Source: Gaetbulibacter_A aestuarii
GTDB taxonomy: Bacteria > Bacteroidota > Bacteroidia > Flavobacteriales > Flavobacteriaceae
Assembly: GCF_039537665.1 (NCBI RefSeq)
Contig: NZ_BAABAY010000002.1
Coordinates: 248,001 to 312,000, forward strand
Direction: 5' to 3'
DNA length: 64,000 bases
The notes beneath the pieces are model-generated. The model saw only the letters and a program-made list of their open reading frames with translations, was not told where the DNA came from and did no database searches. The first letter of the stretch is position 1, and every line of letters starts with the position of its first letter. The position numbers were made by a program, and so were the translations under genes. Below, piece after piece: positions 1 through 8,191 of this stretch.

Positions 1-957
1 GCACACGTTGACTGTCCAGGTCACGCGGATTACGTTAAGAACATGGTAACTGGTGCTGCTCAAATGGACGGTGCTATTCTAGTAGTAGCTGCAACTGACG
101 GGCCAATGCCACAAACTCGTGAGCACATCCTTTTAGGACGTCAGGTAGGTATTCCTCGTATCGTTGTATTCATGAACAAAGTGGATATGGTTGATGACGA
201 AGAGTTATTAGAACTAGTTGAAATGGAAATCAGAGACTTATTATCATTCTACGAATATGATGGTGATAACGGTCCTGTAATTGCAGGTTCTGCTTTAGGT
301 GCACTTAACGGTGAGCAAAAGTGGGTTGATACTGTAATGGAATTAATGGAAGCTTGTGACTCTTGGATTGAAGAGCCAGTTCGTGATATGGACAAGCCTT
401 TCTTGATGCCTATCGAAGATGTATTCTCTATTACTGGTCGTGGTACTGTAGCAACTGGTCGTATCGAAACTGGTGTTGCTAAAACTGGTGATCCTGTAGA
501 AATCATCGGTATGGGTGCTGAGAAATTAACATCTACTATTACTGGTATTGAAATGTTCCGTCAAATCCTTGACAGAGGTGAAGCTGGTGATAACGCTGGT
601 ATCTTATTAAGAGGTATCGAGAAAAACCAAATCTCTAGAGGTATGGTAATCACTAAGCCAGGTTCTGTAACACCTCACGCTAAATTTAAAGCAGAGGTTT
701 ATATCTTGAAAAAAGAAGAAGGTGGTCGTCACACACCATTCCACAATAACTATCGTCCTCAGTTCTACGTACGTACAACTGACGTAACAGGAAACATTTC
801 GCTTCCTGATGGCGTAGAAATGGTTATGCCTGGAGATAACTTAACTATCACTGTTGAATTAATTCAACCAATTGCAATGAACGTAGGTTTACGTTTCGCA
901 ATCCGTGAAGGTGGTAGAACTGTTGGAGCTGGTCAGGTAACTGAGATTTTAGACTAA
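1..957 (+). CDS. tuf: Elongation factor Tu (5' end outside window)
   Basis: GTP-dependent carrier of aminoacyl-tRNA to the ribosomal A site. The frame is open from base 1, so this is the C-terminal 318 residues of a protein that is usually about 395; roughly the first 76 residues, with the P-loop and switch I, lie upstream. Visible are the G3 motif DCPGH at the very start, the G4 motif NKVD, the G5-like SAL, and complete domains 2 and 3 ending in GQVTEILD. It heads the conserved tuf / tRNA-Trp / secE / nusG / ribosomal protein / rpoBC cluster. The coding sequence is very regular, as expected of a highly expressed gene. Identity is certain; only the truncation by the window edge limits the entry. 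Confidence 0.98.
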   Translation, partial: AHVDCPGHADYVKNMVTGAAQMDGAILVVAATDGPMPQTREHILLGRQVGIPRIVVFMNKVDMVDDEELLELVEMEIRDLLSFYEYDGDNGPVIAGSALGALNGEQKWVDTVMELMEACDSWIEEPVRDMDKPFLMPIEDVFSITGRGTVATGRIETGVAKTGDPVEIIGMGAEKLTSTITGIEMFRQILDRGEAGDNAGILLRGIEKNQISRGMVITKPGSVTPHAKFKAEVYILKKEEGGRHTPFHNNYRPQFYVRTTDVTGNISLPDGVEMVMPGDNLTITVELIQPIAMNVGLRFAIREGGRTVGAGQVTEILD

Positions 958-979
958 ACAGTTAAACATTATATAGGTT

Positions 980-1004
980 AAGGTATTCCGAAACGGAATA
1001 CCTT
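980..1004 (+). terminator. Hairpin between tuf and tRNA-Trp
   Basis: A perfect 11-bp inverted repeat (AAGGTATTCCG / CGGAATACCTT) with a 3-nt AAA loop starts 23 nt after the tuf stop codon and ends 12 nt before the tRNA. No uninterrupted T tract follows, so it may be an RNA processing or partial termination hairpin rather than a full terminator, letting transcription run on into the tRNA and secE. Confidence 0.6.
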
Positions 1005-1015
1005 GACTTGTATTT

Positions 1016-1088
1016 ACGGGTTTAGCTCAGTTGGTAGAGCACTGGTCTCCAAAACCAGGTGTCGGGAGTTCGAGTCTCTCAACCCGTG
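1016..1088 (+). tRNA. trnW: tRNA-Trp (anticodon CCA)
   Basis: A full cloverleaf can be drawn: acceptor stem ACGGGTT/AACCCGT, D stem GCTC/GAGC, anticodon stem CTGGT/ACCAG with loop CTCCAAA (anticodon CCA), 5-nt variable loop, T stem GGGAG/CTCTC (one G-U pair) with loop TTCGAGT, and discriminator G. The 3' CCA is not encoded; the genome reads CGA after the discriminator. A single tRNA-Trp between tuf and secE is the usual arrangement in Bacteroidota and puts the tRNA in the same transcript as the elongation factor and ribosomal operon. Confidence 0.97.
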
Positions 1089-1254
1089 CGACGTTGGGGA
1101 TGGTGAGCACAAGATTCAAAACATTGGCGATAATCTCCCAAACCAAACGAAAGATAATCAAGATGCCCTATAATTATAGAAGCGTCTTTTAAAATTTATA
1201 AACCTTTCAATTCTTAAACGTTTTGAAAGTTAGTTGATACTAAAACGACATAAA

Positions 1255-1452
1255 ATGGCTGGAGTAGTAAATTACGTAAAGGAATCATTTGGCGAACTAA
1301 AAAATAATGTAACATGGCCTACCTGGCCCGAGGCTCAGAACTTAACAGTTCTTGTAGCAGTGTTTTCTATTATTTTCTCGTTACTCATTTGGGGTATAGA
1401 TTCTGTGTTTAGCGAAGTTATTGCCTTTTATTTTAAATGGATTAACGGTTAA
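1255..1452 (+). CDS. secE: Preprotein translocase subunit SecE
   Basis: Small membrane subunit of the SecYEG channel that stabilises SecY. The protein is 65 residues: an amphipathic N-terminal segment with the typical ESFGELKNNVTWPTWPEA stretch, then one transmembrane helix at about residues 29-52. An in-frame TTG lies seven codons upstream at 1234, but the ATG at 1255 gives the normal short SecE N-terminus MAGVVNYVKES and is preferred. It lies 11 bp before nusG, so the two are co-transcribed. The single-helix form (about 60 residues) is the norm outside the gamma-proteobacteria. Confidence 0.96.
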   Translation: MAGVVNYVKESFGELKNNVTWPTWPEAQNLTVLVAVFSIIFSLLIWGIDSVFSEVIAFYFKWING

Positions 1453-1463
1453 AACGAAGATTT

Positions 1464-2018
1464 ATGTCTGAAGTAAGTGAAAAGAAATGGTATGTTGTTA
1501 GAGCGGTAAGCGGTCAGGAAAATAAGATTAAGACTTATATCGAGAACGAAATTGCGCGTTTAGGTCTTCAAGATTATGTTGATCAGGTTTTAGTTCCAAC
1601 AGAAAAAGTGGTTCAAATACGTAACGGGAAAAAAATAAATAAAGAAAAAGTTTATTTTCCCGGTTACATCATGATCCAGGCCAATTTAACAGGGGAAGTT
1701 CCTCATATTATCAGATCGGTTACGAATGTAATTGGTTTTTTAGGTGAAACAAAAGGTGGTGATCCTGTGCCATTAAGACAATCTGAAGTTAACAGAATGT
1801 TAGGTAAAGTTGATGAGTTAGCTGTAGATGAAAGTGTTAATGTAGCTATTCCTTTTACAAAAGGAGAAACTGTGAAAGTTATCGATGGACCATTCAATGG
1901 ATTTGATGGAACTATTGAAAAAATAAATGAAGAAAAGCGGAAGCTGGAAGTAATGGTGAAGATTTTTGGAAGAAAAACACCATTAGAACTCAGTTATATG
2001 CAAGTTGAAAAAGTATAA
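1464..2018 (+). CDS. nusG: Transcription termination/antitermination protein NusG
   Basis: NusG binds RNA polymerase, suppresses pausing, and bridges to Rho or ribosomal protein S10. At 184 residues it is the normal size. The NGN domain begins WYVVRAVSGQENKIK and contains the PGYIMI segment; a linker leads to a C-terminal KOW domain from about residue 127 (FTKGETVKVIDGPFNGFDG). It is located between secE and rplK, as in almost all bacteria, and the 75-bp gap to rplK has no obvious terminator. Confidence 0.98.
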   Translation: MSEVSEKKWYVVRAVSGQENKIKTYIENEIARLGLQDYVDQVLVPTEKVVQIRNGKKINKEKVYFPGYIMIQANLTGEVPHIIRSVTNVIGFLGETKGGDPVPLRQSEVNRMLGKVDELAVDESVNVAIPFTKGETVKVIDGPFNGFDGTIEKINEEKRKLEVMVKIFGRKTPLELSYMQVEKV

Positions 2019-2093
2019 TAATTGTTACACTAAATATATAAGGTATAATGCTTAGCTTCCATTTAAGGATTGTATCAATGTAAAATTTTAAAC

Positions 2094-2531
2094 ATGGCAA
2101 AAGAATTAGGTAAAGTAGTTAAGTTACAAGTTCGGGGAGGTGCTGCGAATCCATCGCCACCGGTTGGACCCGCTTTAGGTGCTGCTGGAGTGAACATTAT
2201 GGAGTTCTGTAAGCAATTTAATGCAAGAACTCAGGATAAAGCTGGTAAAGTATTACCGGTTGTTATTTCTGTTTACAAAGACAAGTCGTTCGACTTTGTT
2301 ATTAAAACACCTCCAGCTGCGGTACAATTATTAGAAGCGGCCAAGTTGAAGAAGGGTTCAGGAGAACCAAACCGAAAAAAAGTAGCTAAAGTGTCTTGGG
2401 ACCAGGTGAAAACCATAGCAGAAGATAAAATGGTAGATTTAAATGCATTTACTCTAGAATCTGCAATGCGCATGGTAGCTGGAACAGCAAGATCAATGGG
2501 TATAACCGTAACTGGGAAATTCCCATCTTAA
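2094..2531 (+). CDS. rplK: 50S ribosomal protein L11
   Basis: L11 binds 23S rRNA at the GTPase-associated centre and is needed for stringent-response sensing and release factor action. The 145-residue protein shows the N-terminal signature RGGAANPSPPVGPALGAAGV and the C-terminal RNA-binding segment ending MGITVTGKFP. The start is the ATG at 2094; an in-frame TTG at 2070 would add eight residues (YQCKILN follows the initiator) that are not part of the family. rplA follows after 20 bp. Confidence 0.98.
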   Translation: MAKELGKVVKLQVRGGAANPSPPVGPALGAAGVNIMEFCKQFNARTQDKAGKVLPVVISVYKDKSFDFVIKTPPAAVQLLEAAKLKKGSGEPNRKKVAKVSWDQVKTIAEDKMVDLNAFTLESAMRMVAGTARSMGITVTGKFPS

Positions 2532-2551
2532 TCGATTAAAGACATTATAAA

Positions 2552-3241
2552 ATGGCAAGATTAACAAAAAAGCAGAAAGAGGCTTTAGCGAAAATAGAAA
2601 AAGGTAAATTATATTCTATTGATGAAGCATCTGCATTAATCAAAGAAATTACCAATACCAAGTTTGATGCATCGGTTGATATAGCAGTGCGTTTGGGCGT
2701 AGATCCACGTAAAGCAAATCAAATGGTGCGAGGCGTTGTATCGCTTCCTCACGGTACTGGTAAAGATATGAAAGTATTAGCATTAGTTACACCGGATAAA
2801 GAAGCCGAGGCAAAAGAAGCTGGGGCTGATTACGTTGGTCTGGACGAATACCTTGATAAAATCAAAGGTGGTTGGACAGATGTAGACGTTATCATTACTA
2901 TGCCAAGTGTAATGGGTAAATTAGGTCCGTTAGGACGTGTGTTAGGTCCTCGTGGCTTAATGCCAAACCCAAAAACTGGTACTGTAACTATGGATGTTGC
3001 TAAAGCTGTAAGTGAAGTAAAAGCTGGTAAAATTGACTTTAAAGTTGATAAATTCGGTATCGTTCACGCAGCCATCGGAAAAGCATCCTTTAGTGCTGAT
3101 AAGATTGCGGGTAACGCAAATGAATTAATTCAAACATTAATTAAATTGAAACCAACAGCTGCAAAAGGAATTTATGTGAAAAGTATTCACATGTCCAGTA
3201 CCATGAGTCCTAGCGTAGCGATTAATCCTAAGATTGGTTAG
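2552..3241 (+). CDS. rplA: 50S ribosomal protein L1
   Basis: L1 forms the mobile L1 stalk involved in release of deacylated tRNA and can act as a translational repressor of its own L11-L1 mRNA. The protein is 229 residues, the usual length, with the diagnostic segment MGKLGPLGRVLGPRGLMPNP near the middle. It sits in the conserved rplK-rplA-rplJ-rplL order, 16 bp before rplJ. Confidence 0.98.
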   Translation: MARLTKKQKEALAKIEKGKLYSIDEASALIKEITNTKFDASVDIAVRLGVDPRKANQMVRGVVSLPHGTGKDMKVLALVTPDKEAEAKEAGADYVGLDEYLDKIKGGWTDVDVIITMPSVMGKLGPLGRVLGPRGLMPNPKTGTVTMDVAKAVSEVKAGKIDFKVDKFGIVHAAIGKASFSADKIAGNANELIQTLIKLKPTAAKGIYVKSIHMSSTMSPSVAINPKIG

Positions 3242-3257
3242 AAGTTAAACTTATATT

Positions 3258-3779
3258 ATGACAAGAGAAGAAAAATCACAAGTAATTGAGGCATTAACTA
3301 CCGAATTAACCAATAACCCAAATATCTATTTAGCAGATATTTCAGGATTAAACGCCGGTAGTACCTCAGATTTACGTCGCGCTGCATTTAAAGCGAACGT
3401 AAAGATGGCTGTAGTAAAGAACACATTACTCAAAAAAGCTATGGAAGCTTCTGATAAAGAATTCGGTGAACTTCCAAGTGTGCTTAAAGGGAATACATCT
3501 GTGATGTATGCTGAAGCGGGTAATGCGCCAGCAAAATTAATTAAGAACTTCCGTAAAAAATCTGAAAAACCTTTATTAAAAGGGGCTTTCATTGAGGAGG
3601 CGATCTACATTGGTGACGACCAATTAGACATGTTAGTAGAGATCAAGTCTAAAGATGAATTGATCGGAGAGATTGTAGGATTATTACAATCCCCTGCTAA
3701 AAATGTTGTTTCGGCTCTTAAATCAGGAGGTGGAAAATTAGCTGGAATTATTAAAACACTATCCGAAAAAGAAGGATAG
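3258..3779 (+). CDS. rplJ: 50S ribosomal protein L10
   Basis: L10 forms the base of the L7/L12 stalk and in many bacteria represses its own operon. The 173-residue protein has the typical N-terminal rRNA-binding domain (LRRAAFKANVKMAVVKNTLLKKAM) and a C-terminal helix that carries the L12 dimers. Only 16 bp separate it from rplA, so a long L10 leader of the kind known from E. coli cannot lie between the two genes; any such leader would have to be inside rplA. Confidence 0.97.
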   Translation: MTREEKSQVIEALTTELTNNPNIYLADISGLNAGSTSDLRRAAFKANVKMAVVKNTLLKKAMEASDKEFGELPSVLKGNTSVMYAEAGNAPAKLIKNFRKKSEKPLLKGAFIEEAIYIGDDQLDMLVEIKSKDELIGEIVGLLQSPAKNVVSALKSGGGKLAGIIKTLSEKEG

Positions 3780-3846
3780 TATCAAGCAAGTACGCACTTT
3801 TATTACAATTATATTAAAATTTAAAATTTATTAAAACGATAGAAAA

Positions 3847-4224
3847 ATGGCAGATTTAAAAGATTTCGCAGAACAATTAGTTAACTTAACAGTAAAAGAA
3901 GTTAATGAATTAGCTACTATATTAAAGGATGAGTATGGTATCGAACCTGCTGCAGCTGCTGCAGTTGCTGTAGCTGGTCCAGCTGCAGGTGGTGGTGATG
4001 CTGAAGAAGCTCAAACTGAATTTGATGTAATCCTTAAAGCCGCTGGTGCTTCTAAATTAGCAGTTGTTAAATTAGTTAAAGAATTAACTGGTTTAGGACT
4101 TAAAGAAGCTAAAGGTTTAGTTGATGAGGCTCCAAGCCCAATCAAAGAAGGTATAGCTAAAGATGAAGCTGAAGCTCTAAAAGCTCAATTAGAAGAAGCT
4201 GGAGCTGAGGTTGAGCTTAAGTAA
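3847..4224 (+). CDS. rplL: 50S ribosomal protein L7/L12
   Basis: Stalk protein that recruits translation GTPases. The 125-residue protein has an N-terminal dimerisation domain, an Ala/Gly-rich flexible hinge at about residues 37-55 (EPAAAAAVAVAGPAAGGG) and the conserved C-terminal domain with the KLAVVKLVKELTGLGLKEAK segment that contacts elongation factors. It is followed by two hairpins before rpoB, where expression of the ribosomal and polymerase parts of the operon is probably adjusted. Confidence 0.98.
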   Translation: MADLKDFAEQLVNLTVKEVNELATILKDEYGIEPAAAAAVAVAGPAAGGGDAEEAQTEFDVILKAAGASKLAVVKLVKELTGLGLKEAKGLVDEAPSPIKEGIAKDEAEALKAQLEEAGAEVELK

Positions 4225-4248
4225 GCTTAACTTACTAAGAACTTAAAG

Positions 4249-4330
4249 GTTTAGGTCCGGAGCACGCGCTCCGAGACCTAGACCATTTTGCGTATATAGA
4301 AACGAGATACGCTATTTATATTTTTTTTAA
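4249..4330 (+). terminator. Double hairpin / attenuator between rplL and rpoB
   Basis: Two stem-loops fill the 124-bp rplL-rpoB gap. The first (4249-4284) is a long GC-rich hairpin with core CGGAGC/GCTCCG around an ACGC loop, extended by TAGGTC/GACCTA and GGT/ACC with a bulged A. The second (4290-4312) pairs GCGTAT with ATACGC and runs into a T-rich stretch with eight consecutive T (to about 4330). In E. coli this same gap holds a partial terminator plus an RNase III site that reduces rpoBC relative to rplJL; a comparable role here is inference. Confidence 0.6.
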
Positions 4331-4348
4331 TCAAAACTCCGTCCATTG

Positions 4349-7300
4349 ATGTTGTCAACACAAGCTGAAAGATTAAATTTCTCTTCTATTATCAATAGAA
4401 CTGAATATCCTGACTTCTTGGATATTCAAATTAAATCCTTCCAGGATTTTTTCCAATTAGAGACCAAGTCAGAAGAAAGAGGAGATGAAGGACTTTATAA
4501 TACCTTCATGGAGAACTTTCCTATTACCGATTCACGTAATCAATTCGTGTTAGAATTCTTAGATTACTTTGTCGATCCACCAAGATATACTATTGAGGAG
4601 TGTATTGAGCGAGGACTAACATACAGTGTGCCGTTAAAAGCACGTTTAAAATTATACTGTACAGACCCTGAACATGAGGACTTTGAGACCATTGTTCAAG
4701 ATGTATACTTAGGAACTATTCCTTACATGACGCCAAGTGGTACTTTCGTTATAAATGGTGCTGAGCGTGTTGTAGTTTCACAGTTACACCGTTCTCCCGG
4801 AGTATTCTTCGGACAATCATTCCATGCGAACGGTACAAAATTATATTCTGCTCGTGTTATTCCATTTAAAGGATCATGGATAGAATTTGCTACGGATATT
4901 AACCAGGTAATGTATGCTTACATTGATAGAAAGAAAAAGTTACCGGTAACTACTTTATTCCGTGCCATTGGTTTTGAACGTGATAAAGATATTCTTGAAA
5001 TCTTTGACCTTGCAGAAGAGGTGAAGGTTTCTAAATCAGGATTGAAAAAATATTTAGGCAGAAAATTAGCTGCTCGTGTACTTAATACATGGCATGAAGA
5101 TTTTGTTGATGAAGATACAGGAGAAGTAGTATCTATCGAGCGTAACGAAATTGTTCTTGATCGTGATACCGAATTAGATAAAGATAATATTGAAGAAATT
5201 CTTGAAGCTGAAGTAAAAACGATTTTACTTCATAAAGAATCTGCTGAACAAGGTGATTATGCGATTATTCATAACACCCTTCAAAAAGATCCTACCAACT
5301 CTGAAAAAGAAGCGGTAGAACATATTTATCGTCAATTACGTAATGCTGAGCCACCAGATGAAGAAACTGCGCGTGGTATTATCGATAAGTTATTCTTCTC
5401 AGATCAACGTTACTCTTTAGGAGAAGTTGGTCGTTATAGAATGAACAAAAAATTAGGTCTTGATATCGGTATGGATAAGCAAGTGCTTACCAAAGAAGAT
5501 ATCATTACCATTATTAAATATTTAATCGAGCTTATTAACTCTAAAGCTGAGATCGATGATATTGACCACTTATCTAATCGTCGTGTACGTACAGTAGGTG
5601 AGCAATTATCACAACAGTTTGGTGTTGGTTTAGCACGTATGGCTCGTACTATTCGTGAGCGTATGAACGTTCGTGATAACGAAGTGTTTACGCCAATCGA
5701 TTTGATCAACGCGAAGACCTTATCTTCTGTGATCAACTCGTTCTTTGGAACAAACCAGTTATCACAGTTCATGGACCAAACCAATCCACTTGCTGAGATC
5801 ACGCACAAGCGTCGTTTGTCTGCATTAGGACCAGGTGGTTTATCACGTGAGCGTGCCGGATTCGAGGTTCGTGACGTACACTATACACACTATGGTCGTT
5901 TATGTCCGATTGAAACTCCAGAAGGACCAAACATTGGTTTGATCTCATCACTTTCTGTGTATGCAAAAGTGAACTCTATGGGATTCATCGAAACACCTTA
6001 TAGAACGGTTAAAGATGGTGTTGTGGATATTAAAGGAGATCCAATTTACCTGAGTGCAGAAGAGGAAGAAGAGAAAATGATTGCTCAGGCTACGATTAAA
6101 GTAGATGATAAGGGTAAAATAGTTCACGATAAAGTTATTGCCCGAATGGAAGGTGATTTCCCGGTTGTTGAACCGGAAAAGTTGGATTATACCGATGTTG
6201 CGCCGAACCAAATCTCGTCTATTTCAGCATCCTTAATTCCATTCCTGGAACATGATGATGCGAACCGTGCGTTGATGGGATCAAACATGATGCGTCAGGC
6301 AGTACCTTTATTATTGCCACAGTCTCCAATTGTTGGAACCGGATTAGAGCGTCAGGTTGCTTCTGATTCTCGTGTATTGATTAATGCTGAAGGTAATGGT
6401 GAAGTATTGTATGTAGATGCTAAAGAAATTAAAATTAGATACGAACGTACTGAAGATGAAGCTAAAGTAAGTTTCGACAGTGATGTTAAAACTTATGAAT
6501 TAGTAAAATTCAGAAAAACGAATCAGGGTACTTCAATCAACTTAAAACCAATTGTGGTTAAAGGTGATAAAGTAACTAAAGGTCAGGTGTTATGCGAAGG
6601 TTATGCGACTCAAAAAGGTGAGTTAGCCCTTGGTAGAAACATGAAAGTGGCCTTCATGCCTTGGAAAGGTTACAACTTTGAGGATGCTATCGTGATCTCT
6701 GAGAAAGTAGTTCGTGAAGATATTTTCACCTCGATTCATATTGATGAATATTCTTTGGAGGTTCGTGATACTAAACTAGGTAACGAAGAATTGACAAATG
6801 ATATTCCTAACGTTTCAGAAGAGGCCACTAAAGACCTGGATGAAAACGGTATGATTCGCGTTGGTGCTGAAGTTAAACCTGGTGATATCCTTATCGGTAA
6901 GATTACTCCAAAAGGAGAATCCGATCCAACACCTGAAGAAAAATTATTACGTGCCATCTTTGGTGACAAGGCCGGTGATGTTAAAGATGCTTCCTTAAAA
7001 GCATCCCCTTCACTTAACGGTGTTGTAATTGAGAAAAAATTATTCTCACGTGCCGTGAAAGATAAGCGTAAACGTGCTCAGGATAAAGATGATATCGCTC
7101 AATTAGAAGCTGAATACGACGTGAAATTTGATGAGTTGAAATCTGTTTTGGTAGAGAAATTATTCAATATCGTAAACGGAAAAACTGCTCAGGGTATTTA
7201 TAATGATTTAGGTGAAGAAGTATTACCAAAAGGTAAAAAATTCACACTTAAAATGTTAAATGCCGTTGATGACTACGCGCATTTGGTGTCAGGAAAATGG

Positions 7301-8161
7301 ACGACAGACGACTATACAAATCAATTGGTAGCCGATCTAATCCATAACTACAAAATCAAAGAAAACGATTTACAAGGATCACTTCGTCGTGAGAAATTCA
7401 CCATTTCTGTCGGAGACGAATTACCTGCTGGAATTATCAAATTAGCTAAAGTTTACATCGCTAAGAAACGTAAACTTAAAGTTGGTGATAAAATGGCAGG
7501 ACGTCACGGTAACAAGGGTATTGTGGCGCGTATCGTTCGTCAGGAGGATATGCCTTTCTTGGAAGACGGAACGCCTGTAGATATCGTATTGAACCCTTTA
7601 GGGGTACCTTCTCGTATGAACATTGGTCAGATCTATGAAACGGTTCTTGGTTGGGCCGGTCAGAAATTAGGACGCAAATATGCTACGCCTATTTTTGATG
7701 GTGCTTCAATTGATCAGATCAATGAAATTACAGACGAAGCGGGTGTTCCAAGATATGGACATACACATTTATATGATGGTGGAACCGGTGAGCGTTTCGA
7801 TCAACCTGCAACGGTTGGTGTGATCTATATGTTGAAATTAGGACACATGGTAGATGATAAAATGCATGCTCGTTCTATAGGACCTTACTCATTAATTACA
7901 CAACAGCCTCTTGGTGGTAAAGCCCAGTTTGGTGGTCAGCGTTTTGGTGAGATGGAAGTTTGGGCACTTGAAGCTTATGGTGCTTCAAGTACGCTTAGAG
8001 AGATATTGACTGTAAAATCTGATGATGTTATTGGTAGAGCTAAAACTTACGAAAGTATTGTTAAAGGAGAACCAATGCCGGATCCGGGATTACCTGAATC
8101 ATTCAATGTATTGATGCATGAATTGAAAGGTCTTGGATTAGATATCAGATTAGAGGAGTAA
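4349..8161 (+). CDS. rpoB: DNA-directed RNA polymerase subunit beta
   Basis: Catalytic beta subunit of RNA polymerase, 1,270 residues, normal for the phylum. The rifampicin pocket at about residues 470-497 (SQFMDQTNPLAEITHKRRLS followed by ALGPGGL) has the wild-type Asp, His and Ser at the positions where resistance usually arises. The C-terminus carries the PLGGKAQFGGQRFGEMEVWA clamp segment. The start is the ATG at 4349; a TTG one codon earlier (4346) is in frame but less likely. rpoC follows after 30 bp. Confidence 0.99.
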   Translation: MLSTQAERLNFSSIINRTEYPDFLDIQIKSFQDFFQLETKSEERGDEGLYNTFMENFPITDSRNQFVLEFLDYFVDPPRYTIEECIERGLTYSVPLKARLKLYCTDPEHEDFETIVQDVYLGTIPYMTPSGTFVINGAERVVVSQLHRSPGVFFGQSFHANGTKLYSARVIPFKGSWIEFATDINQVMYAYIDRKKKLPVTTLFRAIGFERDKDILEIFDLAEEVKVSKSGLKKYLGRKLAARVLNTWHEDFVDEDTGEVVSIERNEIVLDRDTELDKDNIEEILEAEVKTILLHKESAEQGDYAIIHNTLQKDPTNSEKEAVEHIYRQLRNAEPPDEETARGIIDKLFFSDQRYSLGEVGRYRMNKKLGLDIGMDKQVLTKEDIITIIKYLIELINSKAEIDDIDHLSNRRVRTVGEQLSQQFGVGLARMARTIRERMNVRDNEVFTPIDLINAKTLSSVINSFFGTNQLSQFMDQTNPLAEITHKRRLSALGPGGLSRERAGFEVRDVHYTHYGRLCPIETPEGPNIGLISSLSVYAKVNSMGFIETPYRTVKDGVVDIKGDPIYLSAEEEEEKMIAQATIKVDDKGKIVHDKVIARMEGDFPVVEPEKLDYTDVAPNQISSISASLIPFLEHDDANRALMGSNMMRQAVPLLLPQSPIVGTGLERQVASDSRVLINAEGNGEVLYVDAKEIKIRYERTEDEAKVSFDSDVKTYELVKFRKTNQGTSINLKPIVVKGDKVTKGQVLCEGYATQKGELALGRNMKVAFMPWKGYNFEDAIVISEKVVREDIFTSIHIDEYSLEVRDTKLGNEELTNDIPNVSEEATKDLDENGMIRVGAEVKPGDILIGKITPKGESDPTPEEKLLRAIFGDKAGDVKDASLKASPSLNGVVIEKKLFSRAVKDKRKRAQDKDDIAQLEAEYDVKFDELKSVLVEKLFNIVNGKTAQGIYNDLGEEVLPKGKKFTLKMLNAVDDYAHLVSGKWTTDDYTNQLVADLIHNYKIKENDLQGSLRREKFTISVGDELPAGIIKLAKVYIAKKRKLKVGDKMAGRHGNKGIVARIVRQEDMPFLEDGTPVDIVLNPLGVPSRMNIGQIYETVLGWAGQKLGRKYATPIFDGASIDQINEITDEAGVPRYGHTHLYDGGTGERFDQPATVGVIYMLKLGHMVDDKMHARSIGPYSLITQQPLGGKAQFGGQRFGEMEVWALEAYGASSTLREILTVKSDDVIGRAKTYESIVKGEPMPDPGLPESFNVLMHELKGLGLDIRLEE

Positions 8162-8191
8162 TTAATATAAAATTTATTTCAACCATATATT

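Noticed and set aside
1234..1254. TTG start for secE
   Set aside because: It would add seven residues absent in the family; ATG at 1255 is standard.
3242..3257. L10 leader regulating rplJ
   Set aside because: Only 16 bp are available between rplA and rplJ, too short for the known leader structure.
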